Shown here piece by piece: positions 28,411 to 38,114 of a DNA stretch of 64,000 bases. The position numbers and the translations under genes were made by a program. The number at the start of each line of letters is the position of its first letter. Position 1 is the stretch's first letter. Origin of the DNA: an uncultured Gammaproteobacteria bacterium (GTDB lineage Bacteria; Pseudomonadota; Gammaproteobacteria; Arenicellales; JAANXG01); NCBI GenBank assembly GCA_947258975.1, contig CAMYKK010000012.1, forward strand, positions 28,040 to 92,039, written 5' to 3'. Below the pieces are notes generated by a model. That model searched no databases and was not told the DNA's origin. It saw nothing but the letters and a program-made list of their open reading frames with translations.

Positions 28411-29262
28411 TTACGCGGTTAGCTGATCCTTCATGGTGTTCAGTGCGCGCTTCTCTATCTGCCGGATGCGTTCCGCGGACACACCGTACTCCGCCGCGAG
28501 TTCATGTAGAGTAGACTTTGAATCTTGTAACCAGCGGCGCCGGACGATGGCACGGCTGCGCTCATCCAGTTTGTCTAACGACGACTCGAGCTGCTCCCGG
28601 CGTTCCACCTCACTATCGGCCGCGCTTGCCAGGCGCTCGGGATTGTAACGCATATCCGGCAGATACCCGGCGGGGGAGATCATAGCGCCGTCCTCGTCAC
28701 CATCGTCAAAGCCATCGAAGGAGACATCGGAACTGCTCATCCGTGATTCCATCTCCTGCACCGTGTCCGTGGGAACATCCAATTGATCGGCAAGCGCTGC
28801 CACTTCATCCTGGTTCAACCATCCCAAGTGATTCTTCGACTTACGTAGGTTAAAAAAGAGTTTTCGCTGCGCCTTGGTGGTGGCGACCTTCACAATGCGC
28901 CAATTGCGCAGAACAAAATCGTAGATTTCGGCGCGAATCCAGTGCACGGCAAAAGACACCAGCCGCACCCTTCGCGCAGGGTCAAAATTCTTGACCGCTT
29001 TCATCAAGCCGATATTGCCTTCCTGAACAAGGTCGGCCAGCGGCAGCCCATAGCCGGAGAAGCCCCGGGCCACGCGCACCACGTAGCGCAGATGTGAAAC
29101 CACGAGTTCCCGTGCCGCATCCAGATCGCCATCGGTGCGATATCTTATCGCCAACTCACGCTCGCGTTCACTGCTGAGCATAGGAAACGCGTTCACGGCC
29201 TGAACATAGCTTGATAGGCCCTGATTGGTAATATCCAACGGGATTGGCAGGGTTTGGTTCAT
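28411..29262 (-). CDS. rpoH: Heat-shock sigma factor RpoH (sigma-32)
   Basis: About 283 residues from the ATG at 29262; a TTG at 29286 would add eight residues. The RpoH-box AQRKLFFNLRKSKNHLGW, found only in sigma-32 proteins, is present. Region 2 reads LVVSHLRYVVRVARGFSGYGLPLADLVQEGNIGLMKAVKNFD. Region 4 reads LHELAAEYGVSAERIRQIEKRAL, a helix-turn-helix for the -35 box. It follows ftsX on the same strand, the conserved ftsY-ftsE-ftsX-rpoH order. Confidence 0.97.
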   Translation of the reverse strand: MNQTLPIPLDITNQGLSSYVQAVNAFPMLSSERERELAIRYRTDGDLDAARELVVSHLRYVVRVARGFSGYGLPLADLVQEGNIGLMKAVKNFDPARRVRLVSFAVHWIRAEIYDFVLRNWRIVKVATTKAQRKLFFNLRKSKNHLGWLNQDEVAALADQLDVPTDTVQEMESRMSSSDVSFDGFDDGDEDGAMISPAGYLPDMRYNPERLASAADSEVERREQLESSLDKLDERSRAIVRRRWLQDSKSTLHELAAEYGVSAERIRQIEKRALNTMKDQLTA

Positions 29263-29315
29263 ACGGGTCTCCAAGTCATTACTCAAGCTATTCTAGCACT
29301 CAGTTGATTGGAGTG

Positions 29316-30272
29316 CTAACCACGCCCAAAGTTCCTCATTCTTGGTCGTTCCGGGCGCCAGGCCGGATGCAAGCGGCGCAGATGGCGGCCTACGGACCAG
29401 CGTGACGCCAGCCATCCCAAACCCATGCCAATGGCCAACACCAGCAATGATTCCACGGCACCGAGTCCTGCCACGCGGAAACCGCTGCCGTACAAATTCG
29501 CCAACACCTGTATTGGGGGACGGAGCAAATGAAGGCACAGCGCAATCAGCACAATCGCCACACCGGCGCCAAAGAATCCTTGCAGCATGCCGCTGTACAG
29601 GAATGGGCGGCGGATGAACCGGTCGGTGCCGCCAATGAGTTGAATGATCTCGATTTCCTCGCGGCGATTCAGAATCGCCAAACGGATGGTGTTGGACACG
29701 ATCAGCAGCACCGCCAATGCCAGCAGCATCGACAGCACGATCAGCGCCCGGCGGGTAAGCGTCAATATGACATGAAAGCGCTGCACCCATTCCATATCCA
29801 GTTGCGCCAGCTCTACGGCCGGCAGAGACTGCAGCTCCAAGACCATTCTCTCCAGGCTCTCGGGATGTTCATATTCGGGTTCGGGCATGACCACCAACAG
29901 GCTTGGAAGCGGATTGGCCGGGAGTGCGTCCAGGGCTTCGCCAAATCCGGACAATTCCTTGAATTCCAGTAATGCCTGGTCGGCACTGATGACGCGTACG
30001 CGATTGACGTCCGCGCGCTTCGCCAGGCGCGTTGCCAGCGTTTGAGCTTGGGCACCGTCGATGTTCCCGCGAAGAAACAGCGAAACATGGGTTCCCCCAT
30101 GCCACTCATCGCTGACTCGTTCCGCATTGGCCACCAGCAGGTACAGCAGCCCCGGTAAAGCCAGGGTGATCCCGATCACGCCAACCGACATGACTGTGGA
30201 GCCGGGCATACGGGCCAACTGCCCCAGGCTCGCCACCAGCACCTGGATATGCCGGAGCAAGTACGCCTTCAT
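29316..30272 (-). CDS. ftsX: Cell division protein FtsX
   Basis: A 318-residue inner-membrane protein with one N-terminal helix (VGVIGITLALPGLLYLLVA), an extracytoplasmic loop of about 130 residues (HVSLFLRGNIDGAQAQTLATRLAKR) and three C-terminal helices. With FtsE it controls amidase activation at the divisome. The ATG overlaps the ftsE stop by one base. The C-terminal 30 residues, rich in Arg and Pro, are variable. Confidence 0.95.
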   Translation of the reverse strand: MKAYLLRHIQVLVASLGQLARMPGSTVMSVGVIGITLALPGLLYLLVANAERVSDEWHGGTHVSLFLRGNIDGAQAQTLATRLAKRADVNRVRVISADQALLEFKELSGFGEALDALPANPLPSLLVVMPEPEYEHPESLERMVLELQSLPAVELAQLDMEWVQRFHVILTLTRRALIVLSMLLALAVLLIVSNTIRLAILNRREEIEIIQLIGGTDRFIRRPFLYSGMLQGFFGAGVAIVLIALCLHLLRPPIQVLANLYGSGFRVAGLGAVESLLVLAIGMGLGWLASRWSVGRHLRRLHPAWRPERPRMRNFGRG

Positions 30273-30940
30273 CAGGCGGGTGCTCCATCTTGAACCAGCC
30301 GGCCATCCATCAACTCTAGCACCGGCTTGTTCAACCTGCGGATATGACGGCGTTCATGGGTAGCGATGATAACTGTGACGCCGTACTGATTGAATTGATG
30401 GAACAAATCCATGATTTCGTCGGAGAGCTGTGCATCGAGGTTACCCGTGGGCTCGTCGGCAAGTAACAATGGCGGACGATTAACCACCGCGCGTGCGATG
30501 CCGACGCGCTGTTGCTCGCCGCCTGATAGGGTAATGGGGGACAGCCGCTCCTTGCCCAACAGGCCGACTTTGTCCAACGCCGCGCGCACTCGCCGGCCGG
30601 TTTCCCGGTGACCGACACCAGACACCACCAGTGGTAATGCCACGTTGTCGAATACCGTGCGGTCATGCAGCAACTTATGATCTTGAAAGATGACGCCGAC
30701 CTCGCGGCGGAAATAAGGAATTTGCCGGCGCGGCAATTTAACCAGGTTTTTGCTGTTAACGACGATCTGCCCGTTGGTGCTGCGTTCAACCAGGGTGATG
30801 AGCTTGAGCAGTGTGCTTTTGCCGGCACCGGAATGTCCCACCAAGAATGTCATCGTTTCCCTTTCGAGCGAAAAGCTGATTCGCTTTAACGCTTCGTATC
30901 CGTTGGGGTAACGTTTGGAGACCTGACTGAAGCGAATCAT
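30272..30940 (-). CDS. ftsE: Cell division ATP-binding protein FtsE
   Basis: A 222-residue ABC ATPase. Walker A is [14 protein letters not shown], the signature is [16 protein letters not shown], Walker B is [12 protein letters not shown], and the switch His is in [10 protein letters not shown]. It starts [23 protein letters not shown], as is typical. It sits three bases after the ftsY stop and is coupled to ftsX. Confidence 0.97.
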   Translation of the reverse strand: MIRFSQVSKRYPNGYEALKRISFSLERETMTFLVGHSGAGKSTLLKLITLVERSTNGQIVVNSKNLVKLPRRQIPYFRREVGVIFQDHKLLHDRTVFDNVALPLVVSGVGHRETGRRVRAALDKVGLLGKERLSPITLSGGEQQRVGIARAVVNRPPLLLADEPTGNLDAQLSDEIMDLFHQFNQYGVTVIIATHERRHIRRLNKPVLELMDGRLVQDGAPA

Positions 30941-30943
30941 CCG

Positions 30944-31933
30944 TTAGTTGGATTGGTCTAGCGATCCCGGGTCCGGCAACAGCGCGTCGATGAACTGGGC
31001 CACATTGAACGGCCGCAAATCGTCCGCATCTTCGCCCACACCAATGAATCGAACCGGAATTGCAAATTTGTCAGCAATCGCCAATAGAATACCCCCCTTG
31101 GCCGTTCCATCCAGCTTGGTAAGACAAAGACTGTCGACGTCCACGGCTTGATTGAAATGTTCAAGTTGAGATAATGCGTTTTGGCCGGTGCCAGCGTCCA
31201 AGATTTGTACAACCTCGTGCGGTGCGTGGGCATCAAGATTCGTCAATACCCGCTTTATCTTTTTTAATTGATTCATCAGATCGATCTGGGTGTGCTGTCT
31301 ACCGGCGGTATCGATAATCAGCACGTCTATTGATCTGGACTGAGCGGAGACCAGGGCGTCATGAGCCACCGCCGCAGCGTCTGCACCTTGACCCTGTGAT
31401 ATCACGGGAACCTGCAGGCGGTCTCCCCAGCGGGTGAGCTGTTCCACTGCAGCGGCTCGATAGGTGTCGGCAGCAGCTAACATTACCGTTCGGTTCTGTT
31501 TCAGCAACCAGTTGGCAATTTTGGCAATGGTGGTGGTCTTGCCAACGCCATTCACGCCGACAACCAACATGACGTATGGACGGGCATCGATCTGCAGTGA
31601 TTTGGCGCAAGGTTTCAGGATCACCTCCATCTCATCGTGCATGGCGGATAGAAGCTCGCCAGCACTTCTCAGATCAAATTTTTGCGTGACTTCACGTATG
31701 TGATCGATGATCTTGGCGCTGGGACCGACACCCAGGTCGGCGCTGATCAGCAGATCTTCCAGATCTTCGAGCAAGGTAGGATCTAGCTCTTTTGAGCCTC
31801 GAAATAGCCCCGATAATCCACGCGCCAGTGCATTGCGCGACTTTGATAGACGGTCACGAAGTTTATTTGACCCCGATTCGGAACTCTTGGGCTCATTCCC
31901 GGTCTTTTTGGTGTTGCGAAGTAGCGATGGCAT
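30944..31933 (-). CDS. ftsY: Signal recognition particle receptor FtsY
   Basis: About 329 residues from the ATG at 31933 (MPSLLRNTKK). The acidic A domain found in enteric FtsY is nearly absent; only about 25 polar residues precede the N domain (LRDRLSKSRNALARGLSGLFRG). The GTPase motifs are GVNGVGKTTTIAKIANWL, DTAGRQ and TKLDGTAKGG. It docks SRP-bound ribosomes at the membrane. First of the ftsY-ftsE-ftsX-rpoH group, divergent from the M16 proteases. Confidence 0.96.
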   Translation of the reverse strand: MPSLLRNTKKTGNEPKSSESGSNKLRDRLSKSRNALARGLSGLFRGSKELDPTLLEDLEDLLISADLGVGPSAKIIDHIREVTQKFDLRSAGELLSAMHDEMEVILKPCAKSLQIDARPYVMLVVGVNGVGKTTTIAKIANWLLKQNRTVMLAAADTYRAAAVEQLTRWGDRLQVPVISQGQGADAAAVAHDALVSAQSRSIDVLIIDTAGRQHTQIDLMNQLKKIKRVLTNLDAHAPHEVVQILDAGTGQNALSQLEHFNQAVDVDSLCLTKLDGTAKGGILLAIADKFAIPVRFIGVGEDADDLRPFNVAQFIDALLPDPGSLDQSN

Positions 31934-32090
31934 GTGAGGTTGGTGCTTGCAAACGTCGACAGCACCATATCGTATCATGCCCTTGGAAAAACGGGAGCGT
32001 ATCGCGCTTCGTTACCATCTGTTAAGAGTCATTCCGACCCAACCGGCACACTGTTAACATTATCCGCAGGTTTTCGGAGATTAAAGTAAT

Positions 32091-33461
32091 ATGTACATCG
32101 CACTTTCGCGACTAGTGGTCCCATTCCTGACAGCTGCCATTATCGGTGGTTGTGGATCGATTCCCATGAACCCGCGCAATTCGGAGCAAGTCCACGAAAG
32201 AATCCTTGCAAACGGTATCAAGGTGATCGTCAAGGTGGATCGAAGAGCACCGATCGTTGTGTCACAGGTCTGGTACAAAGTGGGTGGTAGTTACGAGCCG
32301 CGTGGAATCACGGGAGTTTCCCACGTACTGGAACATATGATGTTCAAGGGAACCGACCAGCTTGGGCCCAACGAATTCTCCCGCGTTATCGCTGCTAACG
32401 GTGGGCGAGAAAATGCATTTACGGGCCGAGACTACACCGCCTATTTCCAAAGACTTGAAAAATCTCGGCTGCCGATCAGCTTTGAACTCGAGTCAGATCG
32501 TATGCAGAATCTCAATTTCAATGTCGACGAGTTCAAAAAAGAGGTCGCGGTGGTGAAAGAAGAACGCCGCTTGCGGACCGACGATCGTCCCGAGGCTCTC
32601 GTGTACGAAAAATTCATGGCCACGGCGTTTCGGTCCAGCAATTATCGCAATCCAATTATTGGATGGCCGCAGGACCTGGAGGCCATGCGTGTGCCGGACC
32701 TGGAGAGCTGGTATCGGCGATTTTACGCCCCCAATAATGCAACTGTGGTGGTGGCGGGTGACGTGGAGCCCGCAGAGGTCTTTGCACTAGCGAAAAAATA
32801 TTTCGGCAAGATACCGCGACGCAGCCAGGAACCGATCGCCGGCATCCCGGAGCCACCGCAAACTGAGCCGCGCAGACTTTTGGTCAAGCTGCCTGCGACG
32901 GTACCGTACTTGCTGATTGGCTTTCATGCGCCGGCCATACGTGCCGAACAGCCCGATGATTGGGAGCCTTATGCGTTAGATATCCTTGCGAACGTATTGG
33001 ATGGCGGCAAGAGTGCGCGACTGCCGACACGTTTGGTGCGTGAGCAACGCATCGCGTCTTCTGTGGGCGTTGCTTACGATCCCGTGTCCCGATTGCCGAC
33101 GTTGTTCGTGATCAACGGCAATCCCGCCATCGGCAAGACTAGTGAAGAACTCGAGACGGCGATACAGGGGGAAATTGAGCGCCTTCAATCAGAGCTTGTG
33201 TCGCAAGAGGAGTTGGATAAGGTCAAGGCACAGATCGTTGCCAACAACATTTTTGGTCGGGATTCGGTGTTTTATCAGGCTATGAAAGTAGGAGAGCTCG
33301 AAACCGTCGGGCTGGACTGGCGGTTGGAGTCACGGATGGTGGAGCGGCTGCGCGCAGTTACCGCGGAGCAAGTGCGAACGGTAGCCCGCAAGTATCTCCG
33401 TCCCAACCATATGACGGTCGCAGTGCTCGCGCCGCAACCGCTCGACAACCGGGGTGGTTGA
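32091..33461 (+). CDS. M16 family zinc protease, lipoprotein
   Basis: A 456-residue protein with a lipobox near residue 21 (TAAIIGGC), so probably membrane-anchored in the periplasm. The inverted zinc motif HxxEH is in GVSHVLEHMMFKGT, with the downstream glutamate in EFKKEVAVVKEERR. A second, non-catalytic M16 half follows (LPATVPYLLIGFHAPAIR). It is paired with the second M16 gene three bases later, as in PqqL/YhjJ-type couples. The substrate is unknown. Confidence 0.92.
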   Translation: MYIALSRLVVPFLTAAIIGGCGSIPMNPRNSEQVHERILANGIKVIVKVDRRAPIVVSQVWYKVGGSYEPRGITGVSHVLEHMMFKGTDQLGPNEFSRVIAANGGRENAFTGRDYTAYFQRLEKSRLPISFELESDRMQNLNFNVDEFKKEVAVVKEERRLRTDDRPEALVYEKFMATAFRSSNYRNPIIGWPQDLEAMRVPDLESWYRRFYAPNNATVVVAGDVEPAEVFALAKKYFGKIPRRSQEPIAGIPEPPQTEPRRLLVKLPATVPYLLIGFHAPAIRAEQPDDWEPYALDILANVLDGGKSARLPTRLVREQRIASSVGVAYDPVSRLPTLFVINGNPAIGKTSEELETAIQGEIERLQSELVSQEELDKVKAQIVANNIFGRDSVFYQAMKVGELETVGLDWRLESRMVERLRAVTAEQVRTVARKYLRPNHMTVAVLAPQPLDNRGG

Positions 33462-33464
33462 CGC

Positions 33465-34772
33465 ATGTTAGTCAGATTCAGCTTGTTGTTGTGCGGCCTG
33501 TGCTTCAGTACCGGCGCCTTGGCGGTGCCGGACATCCAGCACTGGGTCACAAAAAATGGCGCCCGGGTCTATTTCGTGGCGACCCATGAATTACCGATGG
33601 TGTCGATATCGCTGGCCTTTGATGCGGGCAGTGCTCGCGACCCCGACGATAAATTGGGATTGGCTCATCTCGCCAATATTTTGATGGAGGAGGGAGCGGG
33701 GGGGCGGTCCGGCGAACAAATTTCCGCAGGTATGGAATCCATTGGCGCCCAATTTCATAGCGACAATGGCCGTGACATGTCGGTATTTGGTTTGCTTACG
33801 CTCACCGAATCCAATGTGCTCTCAACTGCGGTGACTATTTTTGCCGACGTACTGGCCAGCCCGCATTTTCCCGACGCTGCATTGGATCGCGAGCGCGAAA
33901 GATTGCTGGTGGCGCTGGAGCATGAAAAGCAGTCGCCTAGCGCGTTGGTCAAGCGCGCCTTCTACAAGAATTTGTTCGGTGCCCATCCTTACTCCAATCC
34001 GCCAACAGGCGAAGAAGATGGAATCAAGGTCATTGGTCGGCAGGACCTGATCGATTTTCACCGCCAATATTTCGTGGCCGCCAATGGGGTTGTGGCGATG
34101 GTCGGTGACCTAAGTCGTCGACAAGCGGAACACATTGCGCAACAACTCGTTGCGCGCCTGCCGGCGGGGATGGCTGCGCCGCGGATTTCCAGTGTGCCGC
34201 CGCTTACCGCCGCCCACACAAGGGTGATCGAGTTTCCTTCTCAACAAAGTCACCTGCTCATGGGGCAACCGGGTGTATCGCGAGGGGATCCCGAATACTT
34301 TCCACTCTATGTGGGTAATCATATACTTGGCGGTAACGGTCTGATCTCGCGGCTCGCGGTGGAAATACGAGAGAAGCGCGGACTCGCCTACAGCGCATAC
34401 AGTTACTTTCTCCCCATGCGCGAGCGCGGTCCGTTTGCCATCGGTTTACAGACACGAAACGACCAGCGTCAAGTAGCAGAAGATATTGCGACGGATACCT
34501 TAACTCGTTTTGTAAAACAGGGGCCGACCGACGATGAGATCGAAGCCGCGAAGAGAAACATTACCGGCGGTTTTCCGCTGCGCATCGATAGCAACAAGAA
34601 GATCGCGGACAATCTGATGCAAATTGGTTTCTACAAGCTGCCCCTCAATTACCTGCACGAGTATGCAGCGAAAATCCAGGCGGTGACGAGGGAAGGTGTG
34701 CTCGACGCTTTCCGCCGCCGCGTCGATCCGGCGCGCCTTGTCCGAGTCATTGTGGGTGGGAAGAGCGGCTGA
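33465..34772 (+). CDS. M16 family protein lacking the zinc motif
   Basis: A 435-residue protein with signal peptide (MLVRFSLLLCGLCFSTGALA). At the place of HxxEH it reads GLAHLANILMEEG, so the metal ligands are mostly lost, which is the usual state of the non-catalytic partner in paired M16 systems. C-terminal features typical of the partner are present (RLAVEIREKRGLAYSAYSYF). It is probably a structural partner of the gene just upstream. Confidence 0.9.
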   Translation: MLVRFSLLLCGLCFSTGALAVPDIQHWVTKNGARVYFVATHELPMVSISLAFDAGSARDPDDKLGLAHLANILMEEGAGGRSGEQISAGMESIGAQFHSDNGRDMSVFGLLTLTESNVLSTAVTIFADVLASPHFPDAALDRERERLLVALEHEKQSPSALVKRAFYKNLFGAHPYSNPPTGEEDGIKVIGRQDLIDFHRQYFVAANGVVAMVGDLSRRQAEHIAQQLVARLPAGMAAPRISSVPPLTAAHTRVIEFPSQQSHLLMGQPGVSRGDPEYFPLYVGNHILGGNGLISRLAVEIREKRGLAYSAYSYFLPMRERGPFAIGLQTRNDQRQVAEDIATDTLTRFVKQGPTDDEIEAAKRNITGGFPLRIDSNKKIADNLMQIGFYKLPLNYLHEYAAKIQAVTREGVLDAFRRRVDPARLVRVIVGGKSG

Positions 34773-34776
34773 CGCA

Positions 34777-35349
34777 TTGCCCAATCGGGTGCGCGTCATC
34801 GCCGGGCGTTGGCGCGGGCGACGCATTCATTTCCCTGAGCTGCAGGCTGTTCGGCCTACCCCTGATCGCGTGCGGGAGACTGCGTTCAACTGGTTGCAGG
34901 CCGAGATCGCGGGCGCATGTTGTCTCGACTTGTTTGCCGGCACCGGTATTTGGGGCTTCGAGGCTCTGTCTCGTGGTGCCGAGTCGGTGATCTGTGTCGA
35001 ACACGATACGTCAGCGATCGCCGCCATTCGACGCAATGCGGCCATCCTAGGTGCCGGAGGCCTGGAGATTGTTCATGACGATGCGATCGCATTTTTGAGC
35101 CACGCACGGCTGCAATCGATCGATATCGCGTTTCTCGATCCTCCCTACGACGCGCAGATTATCAAGCAGGTGTGCCAAGTACTCGATCAGCGCGCGTGGT
35201 TGGCCTCGCGCGCGTTGATCTATATCGAAAGACGAGCCAAAGATCCGGTAGTGCCCGTGCCTGGACACTGGCAATGCCTGCGCTCCAAACGGGCGGGGCG
35301 GGTGGATTACCGCCTCTACCGGAAGACGATAAGCCACGACCAACGTTGA
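34777..35349 (+). CDS. rsmD: 16S rRNA guanine-966 N2-methyltransferase RsmD
   Basis: About 190 residues from the TTG at 34777, four bases after the M16 stop; the in-frame GTG at 34789 is also possible, and no ATG fits. The family pattern is clear: RVIAGRWRGRRIHFP, RPTPDRVRETAFNWL, the SAM site LDLFAGTGIWGFEALSRGA, and the catalytic FLDPPYD. It is paired with coaD downstream, as in most gammaproteobacteria. The start is uncertain. Confidence 0.92.
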   Translation: MPNRVRVIAGRWRGRRIHFPELQAVRPTPDRVRETAFNWLQAEIAGACCLDLFAGTGIWGFEALSRGAESVICVEHDTSAIAAIRRNAAILGAGGLEIVHDDAIAFLSHARLQSIDIAFLDPPYDAQIIKQVCQVLDQRAWLASRALIYIERRAKDPVVPVPGHWQCLRSKRAGRVDYRLYRKTISHDQR

Positions 35350-35387
35350 CGCGGCTTTGGTGCAACAAGTAGCCTGTGGGGATCCTA

Positions 35388-35487
35388 GCCCTGCCCTTTA
35401 CCCATCACTTACAACTGGACCATGTCATCCATCGTTAAGCAACGCGAATCCCAGGCACATAATTTACTTACGGGTAAAGGGCAGAGC
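35388..35487. repeat. Long-range inverted repeat upstream of coaD
   Basis: GCCCTGCCCTTTACCC at 35388-35403 and GGGTAAAGGGCAGAGC at 35472-35487 are complementary at 15 of 16 positions, 68 bases apart. They lie in the 285-base gap between rsmD and coaD, where no gene is seen. They could be ends of a tiny mobile element, or arms of a folded RNA leader. Confidence 0.65.
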
Positions 35488-35616
35488 CAGCCCGTATCTT
35501 GAACCAAGATTAGGAGCATCTCGGGGACCGAGTATTTCCCCGGACGTTGATCGAATTGCTTATGCCAAACAAAATGGTAGCGCTTTTTCACCGCCTTGCT
35601 GCAAGATGCGGCTTAA

Positions 35617-36403
<787 letters not shown>

Positions 36404-36428
36404 GTCGTTGCTGCCGCCACTTCGTGAT

Positions 36429-38108
36429 ATGAGACCGTGCTGCGTCAAAGCTACGTTTGTGCTTCTGCTGCTAACCGTTTGCCAGGCGGCAGCGACGGAG
36501 CCCCATCCCAAACCTCCCGGTTGGGCGATCGCGTCTGCCCATCCTCTGGTCACCGATGCCGGCGTGGAGATCGCGCGTGCCGGTGGGAATGCGTTTGATG
36601 CTGCGGTGGCGATGTCAGCCGCGTTAGCGGTAGTTGAACCCATGGGTTCTGGGCTTGGCGGTGGTGGATTCTGGTTGTTACATCACGCCAAGAACGGACA
36701 GCAGGTCATGGTAGACGGACGCGAGCGCGCTCCACAGCGCGCCCATCGTGACATGTACCTGGATGCTGCCGGAAACGTTCGCCCACGCGCATCTTTGGAC
36801 GGGCCGTTAGCGGCGGCGATTCCAGGGGAGCCCGCGGCACTGGCGTATATTGCTGAGCGTTACGGCCGTCTGCCGCTGTCACGTAGTTTGACCCCGGCGA
36901 TTCGATTTGCACGGGATGGCTTTGCAGTCACTCACCGTTATCAGCGCCTTGCCACACTGCGCAAGCCGGTGTTCAATGCCGCGGCTGCGCAGGTGTTTTT
37001 GGTAAATGGTGAAGTTCCAGGTAGCGGCACCCTCATCAAACAGCCGGACTTGGCATCGACTTTGACCCTTATCGCCCAGCACGGTCACGCCGGTTTTTAT
37101 GCCGGACAACTTGCCAAGCGTCTGGTTGACGGTGTCGCGACCCAAGGTGGCGTTTGGGTCGCGACGGATCTATCCAGCTATGCGGTGATGGAGCGTGAAC
37201 CAATTCGGGGTAGCTACCGGGACGTAGAGATTACATCGGCCGCACCACCGTCATCCGGCGGTATTGCGCTGGTCGCGATGCTGAATATGTTGGAGAGGTG
37301 GGACCTGGGGCAGTTCGCACGGGTTGATCGCATACATCGAATTGTGGAGAGCATGCGTCGTGCCTACCGTGACCGGGCAATGTACCTCGGCGATCCGGAT
37401 TTCGTTTCTATCGACACCGGCAGGTTGACCTCAAAGGACTACGCCAGGATGCTCAGCGATGACGTGGATGCGTATGCCACGTCGAATCAAGCGTCGGGAA
37501 AGAATCGCACCGAGGGCCGGGACACAACACACTTTTCGATCCTGGATGACGAGGGAAACCGTGTGGCGGCCACCTTGAGCATAAACTATCCCTTCGGTTC
37601 CGGTTTCATGGTGGCGGGCACCGGCGTGTTGCTGAATAATGAAATGGATGATTTTGCAGCCAAGTCCGGGGTTGCCAACGTGTATGGATTGATCGGCGGC
37701 GAAGCAAACGCCATCGCGCCCGGCAAGCGTCCACTGTCCAGTATGTCGCCCACATTCCTCGAAACTGAGAACGCAGTAGCAGTGCTGGGAACTCCCGGCG
37801 GAAGCCGTATTATTTCAATGGTGCTGTTGGCTAGTCTGGCTTTCGCGGAAGGAACCCTCGATGCAAATGAGCTGGTGACCTTACCTCGATTCCACCATCA
37901 ATATGTCCCGGATCAGATCGTCTTTGAGCCTTTTGCAATTGAGCAAACGGATCTGGTCGGCCTCAAACTCAAGGGACACCAACTCCAGCGACGTGAATCA
38001 CCCTACGGTGATATGCAGGCAGTGATTTGGCGCAAAGACCAAGGGCAGTTACAGGCGGCGAGTGACCCACGGGGCGAAGGGAGGGGAACGGTAATATTGA
38101 GCAAATAG
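36429..38108 (+). CDS. ggt: Gamma-glutamyltransferase
   Basis: About 559 residues from the ATG at 36429, opening a signal peptide (MRPCCVKATFVLLLLTVCQAAA). It cleaves glutathione in the periplasm after autoprocessing. The processing site and nucleophile are the first Thr of DTTHFSILDDEGN, giving large and small subunits. SGLGGGGFWL and GTPGGSRII are conserved. It converges with the dynamin-like gene, leaving only six bases between the stops. Confidence 0.95.
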   Translation: MRPCCVKATFVLLLLTVCQAAATEPHPKPPGWAIASAHPLVTDAGVEIARAGGNAFDAAVAMSAALAVVEPMGSGLGGGGFWLLHHAKNGQQVMVDGRERAPQRAHRDMYLDAAGNVRPRASLDGPLAAAIPGEPAALAYIAERYGRLPLSRSLTPAIRFARDGFAVTHRYQRLATLRKPVFNAAAAQVFLVNGEVPGSGTLIKQPDLASTLTLIAQHGHAGFYAGQLAKRLVDGVATQGGVWVATDLSSYAVMEREPIRGSYRDVEITSAAPPSSGGIALVAMLNMLERWDLGQFARVDRIHRIVESMRRAYRDRAMYLGDPDFVSIDTGRLTSKDYARMLSDDVDAYATSNQASGKNRTEGRDTTHFSILDDEGNRVAATLSINYPFGSGFMVAGTGVLLNNEMDDFAAKSGVANVYGLIGGEANAIAPGKRPLSSMSPTFLETENAVAVLGTPGGSRIISMVLLASLAFAEGTLDANELVTLPRFHHQYVPDQIVFEPFAIEQTDLVGLKLKGHQLQRRESPYGDMQAVIWRKDQGQLQAASDPRGEGRGTVILSK

Positions 38109-38114
38109 CGCACG